A stretch of 64,000 bases of DNA from Sneathiella aquimaris (GCF_026409565.1 NZ_CP112881.1:1349501-1413500); one strand, 5' to 3'. Positions 55,145 to 64,000 are shown, counted from the first letter of the stretch. The notes: generated by a model from the letters alone, not told the origin. Numbers and translations: made by a program.

Positions 55145-55753
55145 ATGAGTGACGTGATAGAATTTTTCTTTGAGTATGTTTCACCATACGCCTATATCGC
55201 GGCGAAACAGATTGAAGAGGTTGGAAAGAAACACGGCAAGGAAGTCATTTGGCGGCCTGTATCACTTGGTCATGTTTGGAAATCTATTGGTGCAACAAAT
55301 GTCGGTCCGGGGGCTGTTTCCCAGAAGGCTCAGTATCTGATGCAGGATTCCGCGCGGTTTGCGAAAATGGCAGGACTGGAAATGGCAAAGCCTGCCGTTT
55401 TTCCTGTTGATGCGAAACTCGCTCGGTTAGCATTTTATCGGTTGTCGGCTCAGGACAAGGATTTGGGAAAAGCATTTGCCCAGGGCATTTTCGATAAATT
55501 CTGGGCCAAGAGTGAAGAAATCACGGAACCTGAGCATCTTGAGGATCTGGCAAAAAAGCTAAAGGTAGACCTTGGTGAAATTGCCGAAGCCTTGACAGAT
55601 GAGGATGCTAAGGCGGCCATGATTGCCTCCACACAGGCCGCGATCGATTGCGGTGCTTTTGGTATGCCATGGTTCAAATATGGCGAACAGGTTTTTTGGG
55701 GGGCTGACCGCATTCCACATATCGATCAGTATCTGGCTTTCAAAGCCGCTTGA
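55145..55753 (+). CDS. 2-hydroxychromene-2-carboxylate isomerase-like protein, copy 2
   Basis: A 202-residue second member of the family, with FFFEYVSPYAYIAAKQIEEV at the start and GMPWFKYGEQVFWGADRIPH near the end. Between the two copies the conserved N- and C-terminal blocks match but the central helical part differs (about 60-150), as in an old duplication. The ATG at 55145 has GGGAG 10 nt upstream; a GTG two codons earlier is possible. It is followed by a GC-rich hairpin and then the opposite-strand SDR gene. Confidence 0.85.
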   Translation: MSDVIEFFFEYVSPYAYIAAKQIEEVGKKHGKEVIWRPVSLGHVWKSIGATNVGPGAVSQKAQYLMQDSARFAKMAGLEMAKPAVFPVDAKLARLAFYRLSAQDKDLGKAFAQGIFDKFWAKSEEITEPEHLEDLAKKLKVDLGEIAEALTDEDAKAAMIASTQAAIDCGAFGMPWFKYGEQVFWGADRIPHIDQYLAFKAA

Positions 55754-55765
55754 GAGGAATAATCC

Positions 55766-55785
55766 CCGGCCCATTGAAGGGCCGG
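55766..55785. terminator. GC-rich hairpin between HCCA-isomerase-like copy 2 and the SDR gene
   Basis: CCGGCCC (55766-55772) pairs with GGGCCGG (55779-55785) around a 6-nt loop. It lies in the 45-bp convergent gap and could serve both strands, although no T-run follows. Confidence 0.5.
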
Positions 55786-55798
55786 AAATCTGTGGCGT

Positions 55799-56581
55799 CT
55801 AAAATAAGAAGTAGCCGCCATCAATAAGGAAAGTATCACCTGTATGATAGGAACTCGCATCAGACATGATGTAAACAGCGATGCCACCAAAGTCTTCGGG
55901 GTTTCCCCAACGCTTTGCTGGAATACGCGGTTTGACGTTGTCCGAGAACTTGTTCCAGTTAAAAGCAGGTTCGGTCATAGCGGTTTCAATCCAGCCGGGC
56001 AAAATGGCGTTGGCGGTAATGCCTTTACCGGCGAACTCAACCGACATGGCGCGAAGCATGGAAATCAAGCCGCCTTTCGTCGCCGCATAATGTTCGTTCC
56101 TGGCAGCTCCCGAAATAGCAGCGAGGCTGGCTGTTCCAACCAGGCGCCCGCCCGGGTCTCCGTTTTCAGCGCGCTCCACCATATGTTTCGTGGCTTCTTG
56201 CAGCGTGTAAAAAGCGCCGTCCAGATTGACACCGATCACCCGTTGCCAATCGGCATCGTCGATTTCAAGAAACGACCGTTTGCCAGAAGTAACACCAGCA
56301 TTGGCGAAGCAACCATCAACGCGACCATATTGGGAAAGGGTTTCGGCAAAGCAATCCTGAACTTCTTTCTGGTCAGCAACATTGCAGGACAAAGAGCTGA
56401 CGCGCGTCCCAAACGCTTTCAGTTCTTCAACGGCGGCAGCGTTTTTGGTTTCGTTTGTGCCCCAGATACAGACATCACCACCGGCCTCGGCAATGGCTTT
56501 ACCCATTCCCAAACCAATGCCGCCATTTCCGCCTGTGATAAGTGCGACCTTACCGGTAAGGTCAAATGCTTTAAAAGCCAT
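55799..56581 (-). CDS. Short-chain dehydrogenase/reductase
   Basis: A 260-residue classical SDR. ALITGGNGGIGLGMGKAIAE is the cofactor motif; NAGVTSGKRSFLEI contains NAG; the catalytic YAATKGG motif with SLAAISGAARNEHYAATKGG is intact. NEMxDxxxHTGDTFLIDGGY-type ending (DASSYHTGDTFLIDGGYFLF) is typical. It lies on the reverse strand inside the leucine cluster, diverging from mccB, and its substrate is unknown. A long antisense open frame over it on the forward strand is not supported. Confidence 0.9.
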   Translation of the reverse strand: MAFKAFDLTGKVALITGGNGGIGLGMGKAIAEAGGDVCIWGTNETKNAAAVEELKAFGTRVSSLSCNVADQKEVQDCFAETLSQYGRVDGCFANAGVTSGKRSFLEIDDADWQRVIGVNLDGAFYTLQEATKHMVERAENGDPGGRLVGTASLAAISGAARNEHYAATKGGLISMLRAMSVEFAGKGITANAILPGWIETAMTEPAFNWNKFSDNVKPRIPAKRWGNPEDFGGIAVYIMSDASSYHTGDTFLIDGGYFLF

Positions 56582-56683
56582 TTTAGGCTCCTTTTTTCTT
56601 TTTATGTTAGGGAATTACGGGTAGCACATAGCCCGAATATCTCCAAGAAAATCATCGTCGCAGCGTCTCAGAAACCTGTGTTC

Positions 56684-56709
56684 AAATCCATTTTTGCAAA
56701 AGGGGATTT
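56684..56709 (+). promoter_or_regulatory. Hairpin overlapping the mccB ribosome-binding site
   Basis: AAATCC (56684-56689) can pair with GGATTT (56704-56709), enclosing TTTTTGCAAAAG. GGATTT overlaps the AGGGGA ribosome-binding site (56701-56706) of mccB (ATG 56717). Translational control is a hypothesis. Confidence 0.35.
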
Positions 56710-56716
56710 TGCGTAA

Positions 56717-58324
56717 ATGCCTGTTTTAAAAAGTAATCTCAATACGAGAAGTGAAGAATTCAAAGAAAATGCCGAGCATATGCAAATGCTTGTCGACGAT
56801 CTTCGCGAAAAAGTGGCAGTCGCCAAGCTTGGCGGCGGTGATCGGGCCCGCGACAAACATTTGTCCCGGGGCAAGCTTTTGCCTCGCGAGCGGGTACGAC
56901 AGCTTTTGGATCCGGGATCACCCTTCCTTGAGTTCAGTCAGCTTGCCGCATACGACATGTATGGGGGCGATATTAATTCAGCTGGATTGATTACAGGCAT
57001 TGGTCGTATTTCAGGCAGAGAATGCGTTGTTGTCTGTAATGACGCGACGGTGAAAGGTGGAACCTACTATCCGATGACGGTCAAGAAACATCTTCGCGCA
57101 CAGGAAGTGGCCCAGCAAAATAACCTGCCGTGCGTATATCTGGTTGATTCAGGTGGCGCTAATCTTCCGAACCAGCAGGATGTTTTTCCGGATAGAGAGC
57201 ATTTCGGCCGTATTTTCTTCAATCAGGCAAACATGTCCGCTCAGGGCATTCCGCAGGTGGCGGTGGTCATGGGCTCCTGTACCGCAGGCGGTGCCTACGT
57301 TCCGGCGATGTCTGATGAAAGTGTTATCGTTCGCGATCAGGGAACAATTTTTCTGGCGGGTCCGCCGTTGGTCAAGGCGGCTACGGGTGAAGTGGTTTCA
57401 GCAGAAGATCTGGGGGGCGCCGATGTTCATTCGCGGACATCCGGGGTTACGGATCACTATGCAGAAAACGATCAGCATGCCTTGCAGATTGCCCGAAATA
57501 TTGTGGCGACATTTAACCGGCCTAAGCCAATGCCGCTGGATATTCGCAAGCCAACTGAGCCGCTTTATGATCCCAAAGAAATCTATGGTCTCATTCCAAA
57601 AGACACCCGTCAGCCCTTTGATGTGCGCGAGATCATTGCCCGTCTTGTGGATGGATCTGAATTTGATGAATTCAAAAAGCTGTATGGCACCTCTTTGGTA
57701 ACCGGATTTGCCCATATTCATGGCTATCCCGTCGGGATCGTTGCAAATAACGGGATTTTGTTTTCTGAATCATCCGTGAAAGGCGCACACTTTATTGAAC
57801 TGTGTTGCCAGCGCAATATTCCGTTGGTGTTTTTGCAGAACATTACCGGATTTATGGTTGGCCAGAAATATGAAAGCGGTGGCATCGCCAAGGATGGTGC
57901 CAAGTTGGTAACGGCCGTTGCGACGGCAAAGGTTCCAAAATTTACTATGATTTTCGGTGGGTCTTTCGGTGCCGGTAATTATGGTATGTGCGGTCGTGCC
58001 TATAGTCCGCGTATGCTTTGGATGTGGCCAAATTCTCGCATCTCTGTCATGGGCGGAGAACAGGCGGCCTCCGTGCTGGCAACAGTCAAGCGGGATGGTA
58101 TGGAAGCGCGCGGTGAAAGCTGGAGCGCTGAAGACGAGGCTGCCTTCAAATCTCCTATTCAGGAACAATATGATGTCGAAGGGCACCCGTATTTTTCCAG
58201 TGCCCGGCTGTGGGATGATGGTATTGTTGATCCGGCGGATAGTCGCCGCGTCCTCGGACTTGCCATTTCCGCCTCACTAAATGCCCCAATCGAGCCAACA
58301 AAATTTGGCCTCTTTAGAATGTAA
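56717..58324 (+). CDS. mccB: Methylcrotonoyl-CoA carboxylase carboxyltransferase subunit
   Basis: A 535-residue beta subunit that transfers CO2 from carboxybiotin to 3-methylcrotonyl-CoA (leucine degradation). Two carboxyltransferase domains: [20 protein letters not shown] near 53-72 and [20 protein letters not shown] near 141-160 in the N-half; [20 protein letters not shown] and [20 protein letters not shown] in the C-half. AGGGGA lies 11 nt before the ATG. It diverges from the SDR and precedes the hydratase gene by 10 nt. Confidence 0.96.
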   Translation: MPVLKSNLNTRSEEFKENAEHMQMLVDDLREKVAVAKLGGGDRARDKHLSRGKLLPRERVRQLLDPGSPFLEFSQLAAYDMYGGDINSAGLITGIGRISGRECVVVCNDATVKGGTYYPMTVKKHLRAQEVAQQNNLPCVYLVDSGGANLPNQQDVFPDREHFGRIFFNQANMSAQGIPQVAVVMGSCTAGGAYVPAMSDESVIVRDQGTIFLAGPPLVKAATGEVVSAEDLGGADVHSRTSGVTDHYAENDQHALQIARNIVATFNRPKPMPLDIRKPTEPLYDPKEIYGLIPKDTRQPFDVREIIARLVDGSEFDEFKKLYGTSLVTGFAHIHGYPVGIVANNGILFSESSVKGAHFIELCCQRNIPLVFLQNITGFMVGQKYESGGIAKDGAKLVTAVATAKVPKFTMIFGGSFGAGNYGMCGRAYSPRMLWMWPNSRISVMGGEQAASVLATVKRDGMEARGESWSAEDEAAFKSPIQEQYDVEGHPYFSSARLWDDGIVDPADSRRVLGLAISASLNAPIEPTKFGLFRM

Positions 58325-58334
58325 GGAACGAAAA

Positions 58335-59129
58335 ATGAGTGAAGAAACTGCAGTATTACATTTTTCTACAGACGGGATTGCGACAGTCACGCTGAACCGG
58401 CCTGAAGTTCACAATGCATTCGATGAAGAATTGATCGAACGGCTTGCTGACATGTTCGACGATCTGGGTAATCAGGAAGGGGTTCGGGCCGTCGTGGTGG
58501 CCGCCGCTGGTAAAAGTTATTGCGCTGGTGCTGATCTGAACTGGATGAAGCGGGCAGCCGGTTTTACAGAAGAAGACAATCGTGAAGACGCCCTTTCCCT
58601 GGGTCGTATGCTCAAAAATCTTCAGGATATTCCGAAACCAACGATTGCGCTTGTTCAGGGTGCCGCGTATGGCGGAGGCCTTGGACTGGTGTCTGCCTGT
58701 GATATCGCGATCGGGGTCAAATCCGCGAAATTCTGTTTGTCTGAAGTGAAGCTGGGACTGCTCCCCGCTGTGATCTCGCCATATGTTGTTGAGGCCATTG
58801 GTATTCGGGCAAGCCGCCGATATTTTCAGACGGCTGAAGTCTTTGGCGCAGAAGAAGCGTATCGGCTTGGTCTTTTGCATGAGGTTGTTGATGATGTTCA
58901 CCTTCTGGCGGAGGCCAGAGACCGCATTTTGGAAAAGGTGCGCGGTAATGCGCCCGGTGCCATGGCAGACTCAAAAGATCTGATTTATACCGTCGCGGGG
59001 CGTCCAATTGATCAGGATGTGATCAACGAAACTGCGGATCGGATTGCATCAAGACGGACGACAGATGAAGCCAAAGAGGGGATCGGCGCGTTTCTGGAAA
59101 AACGCAAAGCGTCCTGGAATAATTCCTGA
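58335..59129 (+). CDS. Enoyl-CoA hydratase, methylglutaconyl-CoA type
   Basis: A 264-residue crotonase, by position the 3-methylglutaconyl-CoA hydratase (LiuC) of the leucine pathway; sequence alone gives enoyl-CoA hydratase. VAAAGKSYCAGADLNWMKRA is the oxyanion block near 55-74; VQGAAYGGGLGLVSACDIAI is the second one. The ATG at 58335 is preceded by AAGGAACG; a frame open further upstream runs through the end of mccB and is rejected. Overlap or spacing with the neighbours is 10-17 nt. Confidence 0.92.
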   Translation: MSEETAVLHFSTDGIATVTLNRPEVHNAFDEELIERLADMFDDLGNQEGVRAVVVAAAGKSYCAGADLNWMKRAAGFTEEDNREDALSLGRMLKNLQDIPKPTIALVQGAAYGGGLGLVSACDIAIGVKSAKFCLSEVKLGLLPAVISPYVVEAIGIRASRRYFQTAEVFGAEEAYRLGLLHEVVDDVHLLAEARDRILEKVRGNAPGAMADSKDLIYTVAGRPIDQDVINETADRIASRRTTDEAKEGIGAFLEKRKASWNNS

Positions 59130-59146
59130 TAAAGGTAGGTTTACCG

Positions 59147-61165
59147 GTGTTTCAAAAAATTCTTATTGCGAACCGCGGCGAAATTGCCTGCCGTGTTATT
59201 GATACAGCCCGAAAAATGGGTGTTCGGACGGTTGCTGTTTATTCAGAAGCTGACGCGAACGCGCGCCATGTTCAGATGGCAGATGAAGCTGTTCTATTAG
59301 GTCCGGCGGAAGTGTCCGAAAGTTATCTGAAGGCGGATAAAATTTTGGAGATTGCCAAAAGAACGGGTGCTCAGGCAATCCATCCAGGCTATGGCTTTTT
59401 GTCTGAAAACGCTGACTTTGCAGAAAAATGTGCCGCTGAAAAAGTAGCGTTCATCGGGCCACCTGCGTCTGCTATTCGCGCGATGGGCTTAAAAGATGCG
59501 GCTAAGGCCATGATGGTGGAAGCCGGCGTTCCGGTTGTCCCCGGATATCATGGTGAAGGGCAGGATCCTGAGATGCTGGCGAAAGAAGCCAGCGCTATCG
59601 GTTATCCGGTCCTGATCAAGGCGGTTGCTGGCGGTGGGGGAAAAGGAATGCGCCGGGTGGACAGTGCAGCCGAATTTCCTGAGGCGTTAGCGTCAGCGAA
59701 ACGGGAAGGGGCCAATGCATTCGGTGATGACCGCGTTCTGATCGAGAAATTTCTCACCAAACCACGTCATATTGAAATACAGGTTTTTGCCGACCAACAG
59801 GGGAATGCCGTTCATTTGTTTGAGCGGGATTGTTCTTTGCAGCGCCGGCACCAAAAAGTAATTGAAGAAGCCCCGGCACCGGATATGCCTCAAAGCATGC
59901 GCGATGCAATGGGGGCCGCGGCCGTTGCTGCGGCTAAAGCGATTGGCTACGAAGGAGCTGGTACGGTCGAGTTTATTGCAGACGTATCCGATGGCCTGAA
60001 AGACGATGGTTTTTATTTCATGGAAATGAATACCCGGCTGCAGGTTGAGCATCCGGTGACCGAGATGATCACGGGTCAGGATCTGGTAAGCTGGCAGTTA
60101 CAAGTGGCGTTTGGAGAGGCCTTGCCATGTTCTCAGGACGCGTTATCCATTTCAGGCCATGCCTTTGAAGCCCGCCTGTATGCAGAAGATCCTGACAATG
60201 ATTTCCTTCCGGCAACCGGACCCTTGCTGCGCCTTCGTACACCGGAATTAGACGATGGTGTACGGGTTGATACGGGCGTTCGTGAAGGGGATGCAGTCAC
60301 TCCTTTTTATGATCCGATGATTGCCAAGCTTATTGTTTGGGGCGAAAACAGAGCTGTCGCCCTGCGAAAATTACAAGCGGCGCTTTCAAATTACGAAGTG
60401 GCGGGCCTTGCGACCAATCTGGAGTTTCTGAAAAACACGGCGTCGCACCCGGCATTTGCGGATGCAGATCTGGATACTGGTTTCATCGAACGGTTTCGCG
60501 ATGACCTGGTTCCGAAAAAGACATCAGCCAGTCCCCGTCACATAGCGTTGGCGGCGCTGCAACTGCTCCTGGACGCAAGACAGGCTAACCAATCAAAAAA
60601 ATCAGAGAGCACCGATCCTTATTCACCCTGGAATGATATCACGGCCTGGCGGTTGAACGATGCCGCCCATGTGGATTACACATTCGAGGGGGATGAGGGC
60701 GATATTCATGTGACCGTATTAGATGCTGGAAACGGCTTTCAAATGATGGTTGCAGGCGAAGAGTTCCACCTTTCGGGGGCGATTGAAGAGGACGGAAGTC
60801 TGCGGGCTTCGATTGATGGGCATATCGTCAGCGCAACCGTAGTTGTTGACAATACACGGATGATTGTCATCACCGATGGCAAACAGGTGGAAGTGAACCG
60901 AATTATCACGGATCATTCCGGAGATGGTGAAGAGGCTGGTGCCGGCGCTATCCTGTCCCCTATGCCTGGTAAGATTATTCAGGTCTCTGTCACGGCTGGA
61001 GATGCCGTATCAAAAGGTGACAGCTTGATTGTTATGGAAGCAATGAAGATGGAACATAGTCTGACGGCTGCTGTAGACGGGATCGTCAGTGACGTCTTTT
61101 TTGAAATAGGCGATCAGGTCGAAGAAGGTATCGTTCTGATCCGCCTTGAAAGTGAGGACGTCTAA
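59147..61165 (+). CDS. mccA: Methylcrotonoyl-CoA carboxylase biotin-carboxylase subunit
   Basis: A 672-residue alpha subunit. Biotin carboxylase domain first: KILIANRGEIACRVIDTARK, the ATP-grasp glycine loop KAVAGGGGKGMRRV, and MNTRLQVEHPVTEMITGQDL near 300. Biotinyl domain last: VMEAMKMEHSLTAAV with the biotin Lys at residue 634 in MKM. The start is GTG at 59147, after AAAGGTAGG. Together with mccB it carboxylates 3-methylcrotonyl-CoA. The hmgL ATG lies 1 nt after its stop. Confidence 0.96.
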   Translation: MFQKILIANRGEIACRVIDTARKMGVRTVAVYSEADANARHVQMADEAVLLGPAEVSESYLKADKILEIAKRTGAQAIHPGYGFLSENADFAEKCAAEKVAFIGPPASAIRAMGLKDAAKAMMVEAGVPVVPGYHGEGQDPEMLAKEASAIGYPVLIKAVAGGGGKGMRRVDSAAEFPEALASAKREGANAFGDDRVLIEKFLTKPRHIEIQVFADQQGNAVHLFERDCSLQRRHQKVIEEAPAPDMPQSMRDAMGAAAVAAAKAIGYEGAGTVEFIADVSDGLKDDGFYFMEMNTRLQVEHPVTEMITGQDLVSWQLQVAFGEALPCSQDALSISGHAFEARLYAEDPDNDFLPATGPLLRLRTPELDDGVRVDTGVREGDAVTPFYDPMIAKLIVWGENRAVALRKLQAALSNYEVAGLATNLEFLKNTASHPAFADADLDTGFIERFRDDLVPKKTSASPRHIALAALQLLLDARQANQSKKSESTDPYSPWNDITAWRLNDAAHVDYTFEGDEGDIHVTVLDAGNGFQMMVAGEEFHLSGAIEEDGSLRASIDGHIVSATVVVDNTRMIVITDGKQVEVNRIITDHSGDGEEAGAGAILSPMPGKIIQVSVTAGDAVSKGDSLIVMEAMKMEHSLTAAVDGIVSDVFFEIGDQVEEGIVLIRLESEDV

Positions 61166-61166
61166 G

Positions 61167-62072
61167 ATGTCATATCCAACGTCTGTCAGATTATTTGAAG
61201 TCGGTGCACGTGACGGACTTCAAAATGAAAAAGAGGTTATTCCGACCGAAATTAAAATAGAGCTGATTGAACGCCTTGTTGAAGCCGGAGTGAAGGCAAT
61301 CGAAACGGGTAGTTTTGTATCGCCCAAATGGGTGCCGCAAATGGCTGATACAGCTGATGTTATGGCGAAGGTTACGCGATATGATGACGTCATCTTTTCG
61401 GTGCTGACGCCTAACATGAAAGGGTATGAAGGGGCTGTTTCGTCGAAAGCGGATGAAATTGAAATCTTCAGTGGAGCTTCTGAAATCTTCAGTCAGAAGA
61501 ATATCAATTGCTCGATTGATGAAAGCCTTGAACGGTTTAAACCCGTTGTGGAGGCCGCAAAAAAAGACGGTTTACCCGTGCGGGCCAGTGTCTCTTGTGC
61601 TTTTGGCAGTCCCTTTGGCGAAGAAATTACACCTGCCATGGTCGCTGACGTTTCCAAAAAGCTGTTTGATATGGGGGCTTATGAAGTGTCGATCGCCGAT
61701 ACCATTGGTGTCGGAACGCCTATTCGAACCAAACTCGTGCTGGACGCGGTCGCTAATGTCATTCCACTTGACGTAATCGGCGTTCATTTCCACGATACAT
61801 ATGGTCAGGCACTCGCCAACCTGCATGCCGCCCTTGAAGTGGGGATCACCCGGCTGGACAGTTCCGTCGCTGGTTTGGGGGGATGCCCATACGCGCCCGG
61901 GGCAACAGGCAATGTTGCCACTGAGGATATTGTATATATGTTGGATGGTATGGGAATAGAGAGCGGGATTGATCTGAACAAGCTTGTAAAAACCGCCTGG
62001 TTTATTTCTGATTTCCTTGGTCGGCCCCCTGTTTCCAGCGTCGCAAAAGCGTTAAAAAACAAACTGGACTAG
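61167..62072 (+). CDS. hmgL: Hydroxymethylglutaryl-CoA lyase
   Basis: A 301-residue enzyme cleaving HMG-CoA to acetoacetate and acetyl-CoA. FEVGARDGLQNEKEVIPTEI at about residues 10-29 is the substrate loop, and GGCPYAPGATGNVATEDIVY is the characteristic block with the active-site Cys in its G-rich segment. HFHDTYGQALANLHAALEVG contributes the metal-binding His residues. The ATG at 61167 has no room for an upstream site and is probably coupled to mccA (stop 61165). It is the terminal enzyme of the leucine route. Confidence 0.96.
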   Translation: MSYPTSVRLFEVGARDGLQNEKEVIPTEIKIELIERLVEAGVKAIETGSFVSPKWVPQMADTADVMAKVTRYDDVIFSVLTPNMKGYEGAVSSKADEIEIFSGASEIFSQKNINCSIDESLERFKPVVEAAKKDGLPVRASVSCAFGSPFGEEITPAMVADVSKKLFDMGAYEVSIADTIGVGTPIRTKLVLDAVANVIPLDVIGVHFHDTYGQALANLHAALEVGITRLDSSVAGLGGCPYAPGATGNVATEDIVYMLDGMGIESGIDLNKLVKTAWFISDFLGRPPVSSVAKALKNKLD

Positions 62073-62104
62073 GCAGAACCGGCAATCCGCGTTATTTAAT
62101 AAAG

Positions 62105-62539
62105 ATGACTGTACATTTAATTAAAGTATGCGTTGGGGTTAGCTCGATTGACCAGCTGCGCTCCACTCAGGAAAGACGTTTGATTGCGGGGCCACTGTGT
62201 CATGCGACAAAACAACGACCTCAGCGAGAGGCAGAGCTTCTTGATGGCGGGTCTCTTTACTGGATCATAAAAGGCAATATTGCTGTTCGTCAGAAAATCA
62301 CTGAATTACAGCGCCTTATTGACCACGAAGGGGAAAAATGCGGACTAATTCTGGACCCTGAACTTGTTGAGACAGAGTTGGTCAAGCGGGGCCCTCATCA
62401 GGGATGGCGTTATCTGGAAGATGAAGATGCCCCCAAAGATTTGCGCGATCTGGTTGAAGAAGCAAACGAAGATGAAGACAGTGAAGGGGAGTTATCCCCG
62501 GAAATGGCTGCCGAACTCAGAGAACTGGGGTTGCTGTAA
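62105..62539 (+). CDS. DUF1489 family protein
   Basis: A 144-residue protein, recognised as DUF1489 by VHLIKVCVGVSSIDQLRSTQ and GGSLYWIIKGNIAVRQKITE. The C-terminus is acidic (EEANEDEDSEGELSPEMAAE). The family is restricted largely to alphaproteobacteria and unstudied. It starts 33 bp after hmgL; no relation to leucine degradation is evident. It converges with the ABC ATPase gene with 24 bp between. Confidence 0.88.
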   Translation: MTVHLIKVCVGVSSIDQLRSTQERRLIAGPLCHATKQRPQREAELLDGGSLYWIIKGNIAVRQKITELQRLIDHEGEKCGLILDPELVETELVKRGPHQGWRYLEDEDAPKDLRDLVEEANEDEDSEGELSPEMAAELRELGLL

Positions 62540-62563
62540 CGCCGGCAGCCTGTGGGTTTCCTG

Positions 62564-63358
62564 TTAGCTGAGAAGCAGACTGTCGTCTGACAATTCTTCA
62601 CCGTGGGTTTTTTCAAACATTTTGATCAGATCCGCTACATCCAAGCCATCGCGCTGGGTTCCTGAGACATCTAAAACAACACGTCCCTTGTGAAGCATGA
62701 CGGTTCTGTCGCCATAATCCAGTGCCTGCCGCATGGAGTGGGTTACCATTATGGTTGTCAGGTTGTTTTCCCGCACGATGTCTCGGGTAAGATCCATGAC
62801 AAATGCCGCTATGCGGGGATCGAGTGCCGCCGTATGCTCATCAAGCATCAGAACGCTGGAAGGTTGCAAAGACGCCATAAGCAGGCTGACTGCCTGTCTT
62901 TGGCCACCTGATAGTAAGCCAATTAAATCCCCCAGGCGGTTTTCAAGCCCTAGCCCCAGACGCTCCAGCTTGGTTCTGAACTCGTCCCGCATGGAACGTG
63001 ACAATGCGCGTCCGATCCCTCGGCTTCGTCCTCTGGAGTAGGCGAGGGACATATTCTCTTCGATGGTCAGGTTTTCGCAGGATCCCGCCAGTGGGTCCTG
63101 AAAGACGCGGGCAACCAGTCCTGTGCGTTTTGGGGCAGGCCAGTTGGTAATATCCGTATCGTCTACAATTATCTTGCCGGTATCCACGCTCAATTCACCA
63201 GCGATGGCATTTTGAAGCGTTGATTTTCCGGACCCGTTTGATCCTATGACACAAACAAACTGACCCCTTGGGACGGACAGATCCAGTCCCGACAGGGCGC
63301 GTGTTTCCATCACAGTTCCTTTGTTGAACGTGATGTGAAGATTTTCACAGCGGATCAT
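62564..63358 (-). CDS. ABC transporter ATP-binding protein
   Basis: A 264-residue ATPase: Walker A GSNGSGKSTLQNAI near residues 38-51, signature LSGGQRQAVSLLMASLQPSS, Walker B VLMLDEHTAALDP and a His-loop MVTHSMRQALD. The combination with a permease of the preceding type fits the importers annotated as putative tryptophan/tyrosine or unknown solute systems; the substrate-binding gene would lie beyond the window end. Its start overlaps the permease stop by 4 nt. Confidence 0.9.
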   Translation of the reverse strand: MIRCENLHITFNKGTVMETRALSGLDLSVPRGQFVCVIGSNGSGKSTLQNAIAGELSVDTGKIIVDDTDITNWPAPKRTGLVARVFQDPLAGSCENLTIEENMSLAYSRGRSRGIGRALSRSMRDEFRTKLERLGLGLENRLGDLIGLLSGGQRQAVSLLMASLQPSSVLMLDEHTAALDPRIAAFVMDLTRDIVRENNLTTIMVTHSMRQALDYGDRTVMLHKGRVVLDVSGTQRDGLDVADLIKMFEKTHGEELSDDSLLLS

Positions 63359-64000
63359 TTGGCCGCTCCTTTACGAAACAAGCGGCCAAAGCGGCTGCCC
63401 GGCAGGACAAGGGCGCAAGCCACCAGCAACGCCGTGACAAGTTTAAGATCCTGAGCTTCCAGTCCAATGAAATCAGCATTTAAAGCCAGACTGACGGCAA
63501 GCCAATAGGTGATTGACCCCAATATGCAGGCTAGCGTTGCGCGTGTAATTCCTTTGGGGGTAAGCAAAGCCTCCCCGCCAATGACGGACGCCAAGCCAAT
63601 GACAATCACACCTACACCCATTGTTACGTCGGCGGAACCCTGACTTTGCGCAAAAACTGCCCCGGCAAAAGCAACGAGGCCGTTGGCCATAGCCATACCA
63701 AGCAAGATCATTTTGCCGTCAAAAATACCGTTCGCACGGGCCATTTTCGCATTGGCGCCAGTGGCCCGCATGGCAAGACCAATTTCTGATCCCAAAAACC
63801 AATCAAGCGAAAATTTGATCAACGCTGCAATAACAAGAAAAACAATGGGCATGAGCATGTAACTGCTGATACCCAGCATATTTGCCAAGTCAGCAAAGGG
63901 GGTCAGAATTGTCTCTTCGGTGATAAGGGCAATGTTCGGTCGACCCATGATGCGCAGATTTATGGAATAAAGCGCGATCATTGTCAGGATACTGGCAAGT
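63355..64000 (-). CDS. ABC transporter permease (5' end beyond window)
   Basis: The 3' part of a permease gene; the frame stays open to base 64000, so the N-terminus is missing and the ATG at 63981 is internal. The visible part has SINLRIMGRPNIALITEETI near the start, a stretch of several transmembrane helices (IPMIVFLVIAALIKFSLDWF-like, MANGLVAFAGAVFAQ, LVTALLVACALVL) and EIGLAMRATGANAKMARANG, the cytoplasmic loop typical of the branched-chain-type permease fold. It forms an operon with the ATPase. Confidence 0.85.
   Translation of the reverse strand, partial: LASILTMIALYSINLRIMGRPNIALITEETILTPFADLANMLGISSYMLMPIVFLVIAALIKFSLDWFLGSEIGLAMRATGANAKMARANGIFDGKMILLGMAMANGLVAFAGAVFAQSQGSADVTMGVGVIVIGLASVIGGEALLTPKGITRATLACILGSITYWLAVSLALNADFIGLEAQDLKLVTALLVACALVLPGSRFGRLFRKGAAK

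Noticed and set aside
55844-56716. Long forward-strand open frame opposite the SDR gene
   Set aside because: The reverse strand encodes an intact SDR with all catalytic motifs; the forward frame has no recognisable family and overlaps the mccB upstream region.
58281-58334. Upstream start for the enoyl-CoA hydratase
   Set aside because: The extension overlaps the mccB 3' end in another frame; ATG 58335 has AAGGA and matches the crotonase N-terminus.

Overview
This window looks like a chromosomal core and catabolic region of an alphaproteobacterium of moderate GC, probably a free-living marine-type member near Rhodospirillales, Sneathiella or Kiloniella. The placement is inferred from gene content: GapR (DUF2312), DUF1489, DUF1244, the tiny aa3 oxidase subunit IV upstream of a split three-gene transhydrogenase, the fused indolepyruvate:ferredoxin oxidoreductase, a PcaQ-type pca cluster, and PAS_5 and DUF2783 proteins. 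I see no rRNA, tRNA, CRISPR, insertion sequence or prophage gene. The species cannot be named from the sequence alone.

Layout. 1-5.95 kb: a methyltransferase, L36, glcDEF (glycolate oxidase) and a periplasmic TPR protein. 5.97-13.97 kb: pyruvate kinase, a 346-bp AT-rich gap, a hypothetical gene, N-formylglutamate amidohydrolase, a YbdK-type ligase, DUF1244, gapR, a TetR regulator with a divergent thioesterase, and a 3-hydroxyacyl-CoA dehydrogenase. 14-24.7 kb: indolepyruvate oxidoreductase, a nucleotide-sugar epimerase, a tandem thioesterase pair, oligoendopeptidase F, and the COX IV-like peptide with pntAA-pntAB-pntB. 24.8-33 kb: a GlcD-like FAD oxidase, then a MarR / MBL-fold / FAD-monooxygenase / DUF2783 cassette of unknown substrate, a divergent 4-TM protein / XRE-MmyB pair, nnrS and msrA.

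33-45 kb is an aromatic-acid module: pcaQ diverging from pcaDCHGIJB, which runs by overlapping stop and start codons into a TRAP transporter (dctPQM), followed by pobR, pobA and a PAS_5 protein. Together these cover uptake and conversion of 4-hydroxybenzoate to protocatechuate and on to 3-oxoadipyl-CoA. The last thiolase, pcaF, is not in the window. 45.2-49 kb: maeB overlapping mgtE. 49-62 kb: a LysR regulator diverging from a second thioesterase pair, then a leucine/isovalerate degradation cluster (ivd, thiolase, a second acyl-CoA dehydrogenase, two tandem HCCA-isomerase-like proteins, a reverse-strand SDR, mccB, enoyl-CoA hydratase, mccA, hmgL) and DUF1489. 62.5-64 kb: an ABC ATPase and the 3' part of its permease, cut by the window end.

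The least explained parts are the MarR/MBL/FAD/DUF2783 cassette, whose MBL protein has a changed zinc motif; a long-helix RNA candidate at 10932-11026; a cluster of CTAAAC motifs before maeB; a perfect palindrome before nnrS; perfect or near-perfect operator candidates in the xre and tetR intergenic regions; and the tandem HCCA-isomerase-like pair inside the leucine cluster.
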